DNA of 64,000 nucleotides from Liolophura sinensis. Taxonomy: Eukaryota; Mollusca; Polyplacophora; Chitonida; Chitonidae. The stretch lies in assembly GCF_032854445.1 (NCBI RefSeq), contig NC_088306.1:7253924-7317923 (forward strand). The letters are read 5' to 3'. The notes beneath the pieces were generated by a model. That model was not told where the DNA came from and did no database searches. It was given only the letters and a program-made list of their open reading frames with translations. This document shows positions 57,863 through 64,000 of this stretch, in pieces. Every line of letters begins with the position of its first letter. The stretch's first letter is position 1. A program made the position numbers and the translations under genes.

Positions 57863-57962
57863 TCAATAAGCCGAAAAACCTTTTCACGATGCGAAACGCA
57901 TTGTGGGATTGAGGAAAGCAAAACAAACCTGTCACGTGGTTTTTCCCACATGCTACAACATG
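57863..57962. repeat. Left inverted repeat of the nuclease-bearing element
   Basis: Shares GCATTGTGGGAT, GCAAAACAAACC and GTCACGTG, then ACAACATG, with the reverse complement of 61813-61917, in the order expected for terminal repeats. Diverged at scattered bases. Confidence 0.75.
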
Positions 57963-58298
57963 AAGGAAGGACTGTCAGATTGCATTAGCTGGAAATCATA
58001 GCCGACTGCTCATGCAAAAGCTACAATGTATATTTCTGTTAACGAGCAATGGTGGTGATCGAGAACCCGATATTTAACCTGATAAACCACGTCTATTTAC
58101 TGTTACATTTGGAAAATGCAAAGTCTGCAAACTTGTAACTGTCTTGTGCAGTGATTAGATGAGGTTTTATTGGCATTCGAATATTTAGTGCTCTTTTCAA
58201 TATACATGTGGCTGTGGTGAAAGGACTGAATTCTTGGCTTTAAATCTTCCTTTCTAATTAATGGTATTGTTAATATGTAGATTAATCCTCCTTTACAG

Positions 58299-58440
58299 CT
58301 TAGGTTCAACATGTAACCACGTTGCCGCGGTTGTTTTCAAGATTGAGTGTGCTTGGCAGCGTTGTTGGACTAACAAAGCATGTACATCCGGTCCCTGTGA
58401 GTGGAATCGGTTGAGGGGAGGAGGAGTGGTTGAACCAAAT
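58299..58440 (+). pseudogene. SWIM zinc-finger exon of the YqaJ gene
   Basis: After a CTCCTTTACAG acceptor (AG at 58297-58298) the frame encodes LGSTCNHVAAVVFKIECAW, then CTSGPCEWNR. CNHVAA is the CxH half of a SWIM finger (CxCx(n)CxH), and the CTSLPC-W-type ending follows it in the animal SWIM plus YqaJ proteins. The first half of the finger would be in an upstream exon, not found. The frame closes at 58441; a donor is not certain (GAATCG|GTTGAG or GAGTG|GTTGAA). SWIM fingers bind DNA or protein partners. Confidence 0.65.
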
Positions 58441-58919
58441 TGAATTTGTGAATTGGAATGGCCCAGACCCCATCATAAGAAAAAGGTTAAACATTGTAAC
58501 AGTGTAAACTTGCAGAAAGTTTGGCAAAAAATTGAGGAAAATAACTTCAAATACTCGTAGTAAAAGATTTAGTATCCAAACTTAGTAATTGAACATTCGA
58601 TAACTGAGAAAGTTGTCTTAATTGACAACTTCTTTATTTAACCTGTCGACACTTCAACATGTCTAATGTTGATACTAATATCTTCATTATAAAGTAACTA
58701 TATTTATTAAGATGTTAGTAGTAGTTCCTGTATCTACTAATCAACTTCTACATGCCATTCAAAGTAGTAAGTTAGTTTTAGTCGGATGAGTGTTGACAAT
58801 TATGCTTCAACTCTGCTGTTTATGTCAATTAGAAAGCAGAGTGGGAGTCATCAAAACATGACTAAAAAGTAATATTTGACAACTAGCCTTAATGTACTTC
58901 ACTGTTATTTTCTCCTTAG

Positions 58920-59899
58920 GTTAAAAAAAAACGTCATTAATCCTCCAAAGAGACAGCTATTTTCGCGCAGAAGAAAGTCCATTAAACAGCCTGAGCCCAA
59001 ACTGGAAGGTATTTTGTCCTCAATGCATGCCAGCTGTCCACAGGCATGTGGATTTCAATATGCTGTTTTAAGTGCAGACGTAACTTACCCACCAGAAGAA
59101 GACTTTGTGACTGTTGAAATTGCAACCAATGTTCAAGTTCCACCAAGCCTTCCAGTAATCGCAAACAGAAGAATTTTATCCGAAGACTTTATCAGCAACT
59201 TGCCCAAGTTTTCTCCGGAACAGTACAAGGTGCTCGAAGAGGCAACGCGGCTCCAACGTGACAACAGTGAGTGGAAATACCAAAGACTAGGTCGCATCAC
59301 TGGATCAGTGGCACATCGAGTGATGATGAAGGTAAACACAATGAAATCTGCGACTGAGAAAACACATGATGTATCATCACTGATCGATCAGATTCTGAGG
59401 ATACACATCTGCTCCACAATATATCCCCGCTCTAAAATATGGCATATCTTTGGAAGGTGAAGCTCGTATGCAATACAAAGATTCTCTAATTTCAGCTGGT
59501 CACGCCCATCCAACTGTAACAGAATGTGGCCTTTGAATAGGTCTAGAGAAGATCTATATCGGTGCCCGTCGTGATGGTTTTGGGCACTGTGACTGCTATG
59601 GGGCTGACATGTTGGAAATCAAATGTCCAATTAACATTGCACACGAAAATCCATACAAATTGACCTACCCTACCTTCACTTTAGAACTGGACATTGTTCC
59701 TTGGAGAAAAATCCTCCCTGCTACAGCCAAGTTCAACTTGGGCTTGGTGTTTCAGGCAGGAAATGGTGTGACTTTCGTTTATACGCGTTATGGTCACAGT
59801 GAGAATTTATTCTCATGAAGAGAGATGGAATTCTTTGGTCTCAAATGCTACGGGGTTTTTTTTCCAAACATTACATTGCACCCGAGCTTGTAACTACAG
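58920..59899 (+). pseudogene. YqaJ-type exonuclease domain exon, frameshifted
   Basis: Acceptor TTTTCTCCTTAG at 58908-58919. The first part (to about 59395) encodes NPPKRQLFSRRRKSI, then LEEATRLQRDNSEWKYQRLG and RITGSVAHRVMMK, the usual start of the domain. A one-base shift near 59397 moves on to GYTSAPQYIPALKYG and GEARMQYKDSL. A stop codon sits in CGL(*)IGLEKIY. GARRDGFGHCDCYGADMLEI with KCP carries the catalytic acid and lysine motifs (family pattern DG then EIKCP). A second shift near 59700 leads to YSQVQLGLGVSGRKWCDFRL and finally HYIAPELVTTG. Donor ACAG|GTAGGG at 59899. YqaJ enzymes are phage-type recombination exonucleases. In animals they occur as multi-copy, often transposon-linked genes. 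Inactive here. Confidence 0.78.
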
Positions 59900-59951
59900 G
59901 TAGGGTGTTGGACATAGAGACAGAAAACATAAGCGAAGGCAGCTTGTCTAA

Positions 59952-60116
59952 CACTGTGGCTGGCACCACTTAGCCCAGTACATGTAATACAGACAGATCC
60001 AGACACTGTGGCTGGCACCACTTAGCCCAGCAGATGTAATAAAGACAGACCCAGACACTGTGACTGACACCACTTAGCCCATTAGATGTAATACAGACAG
60101 ATCCAGACACTGTGGC
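59952..60116. repeat. Tandem repeat, three copies of a 52-bp unit, in the YqaJ-PHD intron
   Basis: CACTGTGGCTGGCACCACTT recurs at 59952, 60004, 60056 (one or two changes) and in part at 60108. Rest of the unit: AGCCCAG, AGATGTAATACAGACAG, ATCCAGA. Confidence 0.9.
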
Positions 60117-60227
60117 AGTTCAAAATGTTCAGTTGGAGCCGTTGCTTTCTACAAGCAGATAACCCTGATAATAGCCCTGCTATTTCTGCAGTTAGCTTAT
60201 CTGCAGTGGGGCTAAACTGACAGACAG

Positions 60228-60455
60228 CTCACTCGCAAAAAACGGAAACGTTTAAAGCATGCTTTTTCTCCGCTTTACACATGTGACATTTGTTTTAATC
60301 TGTGTAAGGGATCCAGGAACATTGCTGGTGGCAGTGAAAACGGTGTACAGTGTGAAAATGAACACTGTTGCCTGTGGTACCACTGGTCGTGTGTCGGGTT
60401 TGATGGTGCTGAAGGAGACTGGTTGTGTTCAAAGTGTTCTGGCACTATCTCATAA
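60228..60455 (+). pseudogene. PHD-finger exon, C-terminus of the YqaJ gene
   Basis: From a CAGACAG acceptor the frame encodes LTRKKRKRLKHAFSPLY, a basic stretch like a nuclear localisation signal. Next comes CDICFNLCKG, a gap, then GVQCENEHCCLWYHWSC followed by VGFDGAEGDWLCSKCSG and a stop at 60453-60455. The spacing of the later Cys/His residues (C-x4-C, W-x-H-x2-C, then W-x-C-x2-C) is that of a PHD finger, which binds histone H3 tails. A PHD finger at the C-terminus fits my memory of animal SWIM plus YqaJ proteins. This exon has no internal stop. Joined to the gene by position and strand only. Confidence 0.62.
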
Positions 60456-60950
60456 AGTGACGCTTTACTTAAAATAATGTTAATGTACACATGAAACTCA
60501 AGCTTTTCATACACCCATTTATTGTTCGAGTTGCTCAGTTTGGCTTTGTTCATTCTCTTTTGCATAAGTTTAATGCTTCTATAAATGCCCAAGATACATT
60601 TGTGATCCTTGATAAAATGTTACCACTTTTTAAAAGTCTTTGAAATGTATAGAGATCTGTTAAAACGGACATTGTCACCCGGACAGTTTACCTGCACATA
60701 AATCTCCAAAACTGGGAAGAGAATGTCCCCTGAAAGCCAAACATTCAATCAGATCGAACCTGGATCTCTTAGCTCTCACACACACTAGGATCAAATCTCA
60801 TTGTTGTGAGCATATCAGATAAAATTCTAAGAAACACCCAGAAAAGTTCAGATAAGCGGGCTAACATTTATTACACAACAACATTTTCATAGCTAAATAT
60901 ACTTGTTCAAAGTGTTCGGACATCAGTTTAGTGTATGTATGTTTTGCTTG
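60456..60950. other. Non-coding interior of the element
   Basis: Between the PHD exon and the SINE-E. Nothing recognised; probably the 3' untranslated part of the nuclease gene. Confidence 0.4.
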
Positions 60951-61345
60951 GCCCTAGCCGAGTGGCTCAAGGCACACTGCTTCAACTGCTTGCACCGACG
61001 AGGCTCGGGTTCAAGCTCGGTCTTCCCCGCTCCCACCGTGAACGGAGCCTTTGTGGAAAGTGATTAATGGAGCTTGTCGGTCTGTTCGCACAGGCTTGCT
61101 TTCGCTGGAAATCACTGCCTTCCACCTATGGGACGCGGTATACCCTTCGCTACGACGCTTGGTTCAGGAAAAAGGTTTACGTCATATGTGGGAGAGTTGT
61201 CAGTGACTCGCCAAAGGTCGGTGGTTTACCTCGGGTACTCTGCTTTCATCCATCCATGAAACTGACACGCCCTCATATAAATGAAATATTCTTGCGACGG
61301 CGATAAACCAAAATCAAATAAATAATAAATAAATATTTTTGGACA
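60951..61345 (+). mobile_element. SINE-E with Leu/Ser-type tRNA head
   Basis: GGCCCTAGCCGAGTGGCTCA with AGGCACACTGC gives a leucine/serine-type A-box region, and CTCGGGTTCAAGCTCGG is the B box. A long unique body (CGCTACGACGCTTGG, CAAAGGTCGGTGG) follows. The tail is ATGAAATATTCTTGCGACGG with TAAACCAAAATCAAATAAAT. Its tail resembles SINE-A although the head does not. It lies between the two convergent genes of the host element. Confidence 0.8.
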
Positions 61346-61401
61346 TGGAGGTCGCTGTACCAAAGTAGGTAATTTACCAATGAGACCAGTATACATTTTC
61401 T

Positions 61402-61780
61402 TTATGAAACCAAAGGAGGTTGTAAATAACACAAGGCTGCACATACCATTACTATGTTATCTACGACAGGTATCATTGAAACAGGTAAACTGTTTTTCAA
61501 GATTTTAAACCACTTCAAACGTCCAATTGCACGCTCAACATGGATCCTTGCATTTGCGATTTTTTTGTTTGTTTTGATCACATCTGCCCTACTTTGTTGC
61601 TCCAGGCACAGCTAGGTGGAAAGATGAACAATGTGGCACCTCGAAGAAGCAGGTCTTCTTGAATAGTAAAACCTGTATCTGCAAGGATAACATCAGTGTG
61701 GTCAATCAAATTACAGTTTAACACACAACAATCACGCATATCTGGCGTTAAATCGCAATAAAAATCCAATGCAAGGAGTC
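61402..61780 (-). pseudogene. DDE_Tnp_4 transposase, C-terminal half
   Basis: Minus strand. From about 61780: DFYCDLTPDMRDCCVLNC, then LIDHTDVILADTGFTIQEDL with the second catalytic aspartate (ADxGF motif), then LLRGATLFIFPP. After one frameshift near 61610, SRADVIKTNKKIANARIHVE continues as RAIGRLKWFKIL, holding the catalytic glutamate (HVERAIGR motif). It ends LPVSMIPVVDNIVMVCAALC YLQPPLV and a stop at 61402. The last 60-odd codons are intact. The N-terminal half, including the first aspartate and any THAP or HTH DNA-binding domain, is missing: the frame runs directly into the inverted repeat starting at 61813. This family includes Harbinger, ISL2EU and related transposases. It converges with the SWIM/YqaJ/PHD gene. 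Confidence 0.8.
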
Positions 61781-61812
61781 AATATCCACAGTTCAAATGC
61801 AAAACGTGAGGA

Positions 61813-61917
61813 CATGTTGAAGCATGGGGGATAAAATCACGTGACCGGTTTGTTTTGCTTCCCTCGATCCCACAATGCATTGCGCATCTCGAAAGGGTTA
61901 TCCTGCTTATATTGTCC
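61813..61917. repeat. Right inverted repeat of the nuclease-bearing element
   Basis: Reverse complement carries GCATTGTGGGATCGAGGGAA, CAAAACAAACCGGTCACGTG and TTCAACATG, matching 57863-57962. Only about 30 bases separate it from transposase coding sequence, implying an internal deletion at this end. Confidence 0.75.
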
Positions 61918-63445
61918 TCCATATTTGGTGACTTCGTCCTGGGTCTTCCATGGAGAGAAGACACGGGCAATCGATCGCAATGAAGCGCCTCGGTAGAACC
62001 GTTGTTAACGAAAGGGTGAAGTCTGACTCTCTTAGACCACTTATAATTAAGCAGGAATTCCCAGTTGATAATAACAAGACCAATTTCCAAATTAACGTAA
62101 AACATCATGGTAGTATCGCGGATTTATTTCACTTAGATTTCACGTATCGATACCAATTATAATCGGTTCGTAATGTTGAGTTTAAACTCTATTTTGGCGC
62201 CGAAAGCTGAAAATTTGCAGTAAAAACTCAATTTGGTTGCTGCTAACCGAATGTTGGGAAAACTGAATCGTACAGGTAATTTCGACTTCATGTTGCCGAT
62301 CCCTCCTCGCTCATGACACCCAAACTTACCTGCACTGAAAATACAAGTTCTATTTTATACCTTTTATGATTGAACTAAGAAAGTCAAAGTTGTTCTTGCA
62401 GAGGACAATGCAAATATAATTTGCAAGTTTTCTGAGGATTTCAATACCAAAACTCAGCATTTCAAACCCAAAAGTAGGTCACCTCAAAAGGCCGTCGACG
62501 GCTAGGCATTTCGTACCGCCGAAGTTCTAGCAGCCAGTGTGACCATCACACGGCGAGTTAACTAGATGATAAATTAAGAGGACTATATTAGAGATTCCAC
62601 CATAAAGTTACACACAAATGAGCAGAGGCGGTGAGTTAGATTGCCATTAGTGGGAAGGAGATGGGGTTTGAAATCCGCGCCATGTTTTTTAACAGGGCGA
62701 TGGACTCTTACAACGAGTGTCAGAATTTTAAAATGGCACACCAATTCCTTCCAGCTAGACTAACGTAAAGGAGGATTTTAACAATAAAAAAACATCATTA
62801 TGTATCGAAAAGAGATGACGTTTTAACTTCCATTTATCATCCTCCTAGAAGCATGCAATAGTTTATTTATTAAGTTAAAACAAAGGGTTAAAACAAGGTT
62901 AATTTAAGTTCCGGTATGTACATGTAGATGGCGCTGTTTGTAGTTGAGACCAAACCAGAGTTGGGTCATAAGCAAATCATGCTTGAAATGTGGGTATTTA
63001 GCTTCGGGGTGATCGACAGCTCGGATTTAGAGTTAGGTGCTCTGGGACGCTCAGCATTACAAAGAAGTAACTGGACAGGCCGAATGGGTAAGTAATCGAC
63101 TGTTTTCCGAAATGTCTCATCTAGGGGTGAATGGGAAAAATCATTAATCCATGAGCGCCAGCGCAATGTAGTTTTCCAGGGCTACTTTATTCTGGTTACT
63201 TTGACGACGAAGTTGGTATAGTACACGATGAGGTTATTAAGCAGACACGGTTTGATTGGTGACAGGAAGAGGTTTACAATGCACAGAGCGCCCTATAGCA
63301 GTCTGCACGATAATTGTGTCTAGTTCTGCTTAACCGTCTTATTTCTTATTGTATTTTAAATATGAACACAGCACAGCATTTTGAATAGTAGCAGACCAGT
63401 GACGTATAATAAATTGTAATTAACATCACGGCATTCTTAAAAGGT
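61918..63445. other. Intergenic, nothing recognised
   Basis: Right flank of the element. A 109-codon minus-strand open frame crosses the right repeat (61779-62108) and is not called a gene. No other signal. Confidence 0.45.
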
Positions 63446-63950
63446 ACCTAGTTCTGCTTAAGCCATGGTGCTAGGGGCGTCTAATTTGCTGCTACGTATG
63501 CATTTACATCAACAGTTAGAATAAAACCCTGACTAAGGTAAACTGACAAGAGGGTTTTTTACTCTTTAAGCTGTACGCCTTTAATTATACCTAATAATGA
63601 CTACACTTGTGTTAACTGCTATTTATTAGATGTCTAGAATTACTTAAAATGCTGTGTATGGAATGATACCTTTCCACTGAAAAACGGTTGACTGCCTATC
63701 TTTGCGTGGGTTCTGTTTTTTGTTTTACCTAATTCTGCCGTGCATAAGCCATGATGTTAGGAGTCTTGTAAGTTGCTACTATTTTTACAGTTACATGAAC
63801 AATTAAAGTAAAACTGAAATAAATTGACAAAGAGGCCGTATTTCACCGGTTACCAGTTACCATTTCACCCTGTAACCATTTGCAAACTACCACAATGTCG
63901 TCGCTGCTAGGATTTACTCTCTATGTTGTACATCTTTTATACTTCTCTTA
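63446..63950 (-). repeat. R2 dispersed repeat, two reverse partial copies plus foldback arm
   Basis: 63446-63553 (TAGTTCTGCTTAAGCCATGG, TTAGAATAAAACCCTGAC) and 63722-63834 (CTAATTCTGCCGTGCATAAG, TAAAGTAAAACTGAAATAAA) are reverse complements of the R2 blocks at 37490-37905. 63840-63935 matches one arm of the 33134-33319 foldback (AACCATTTGCAAACTACC, ATGTCGTCGCTGCT). An R1-like piece (TTGAATGTCGTTTTGGGAAT) follows at the window edge. Confidence 0.6.
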
Positions 63951-64000
63951 CTTATTGTGTGGTTTATGTTGAATGTCGTTTTGGGAATTTGACGTGATTA

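Larger units (their letters stand above)
57863..61917. mobile_element. Candidate ISL2EU/Harbinger-like transposon carrying a YqaJ nuclease
   Basis: About 4.05 kb between inverted repeats 57863-57962 and 61813-61917. Inside, plus-strand exons encode SWIM, YqaJ and PHD domains. A minus-strand DDE_Tnp_4 transposase remnant converges on them. I recall that some eukaryotic transposons grouped as ISL2EU carry a transposase plus a YqaJ-type nuclease, which would fit; this is memory, not a search. The transposase is truncated against the right repeat, and a SINE-E sits between the genes. Exact ends and target duplication are not resolved, so the repeats could instead be an inverted duplication unrelated to transposition. 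Confidence 0.55.

Noticed and set aside
60951-61040. Possible leucine or serine tRNA
   Set aside because: The A and B boxes belong to the head of SINE-E; the acceptor stem does not pair and a SINE body and tail follow.
61779-62108. 109-codon minus-strand frame as the transposase N-terminus
   Set aside because: It crosses the right inverted repeat in a different frame from the transposase and shows no DDE or THAP motif.

Overview
This is a gene-poor, AT-rich stretch of animal nuclear DNA. I see no intact host gene. What can be recognised is mobile-element debris: GT-AG introns inside coding remains, poly-(TAAA) SINE tails, and degraded copies of at least six transposon classes. The SINE families and the jockey-like LINE resemble what is common in lophotrochozoans. 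A marine mollusc is my best guess, but the window carries no marker gene that settles it.

Layout. At 0-8.9 kb there are a SINE-rich left flank, a possible promoter with a tiny first exon (996-1125), and one unexplained open exon (3725-3939, minus). From 8.9 to 19.9 kb lies a nested island. It holds a Penelope-like element (PLE-1, minus), a jockey-like LINE (LINE-1, minus), a second PLE (PLE-2, plus), a 14-copy 41-bp minisatellite, a Ty3/Gypsy fragment and a hAT transposase pseudogene; the hAT copy is split by a SINE with a clean 11-bp target duplication. At 20.9-22.5 kb is a nearly intact Tc1-like DD34E transposon with 29-bp terminal repeats and one in-frame stop. From 23.8 to 35.3 kb there are two diverged copies of a roughly 0.95-kb repeat, a piggyBac pseudogene, a second jockey-like LINE split by another SINE, two PLE 3' ends in tandem, and a long foldback palindrome. 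From 36 to 56 kb the sequence is sparse: a fragment of a YqaJ-type nuclease gene, minisatellites, SINEs, a TIR-bounded non-autonomous element and a second, decayed Tc1-like element.

The most interesting object is at 57.86-61.92 kb. Two matching inverted repeats of about 100 bp bracket two convergent broken genes. On the plus strand are exons for a SWIM zinc finger, a YqaJ-type exonuclease domain and a PHD finger. On the minus strand is the C-terminal half of a DDE_Tnp_4 (Harbinger/ISL2EU-like) transposase. I read this as a decayed DNA transposon that carries its own phage-recombinase-like nuclease. The related fragment at 36.4 kb supports such nuclease genes being multi-copy here.

Almost everything is inactivated by stops, frameshifts and deletions, so the window reads as a record of nested insertions, not as cooperating genes. 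No database search was possible. Family calls rest on motifs I recognise, and boundaries are approximate unless a target duplication or terminal repeat is cited.
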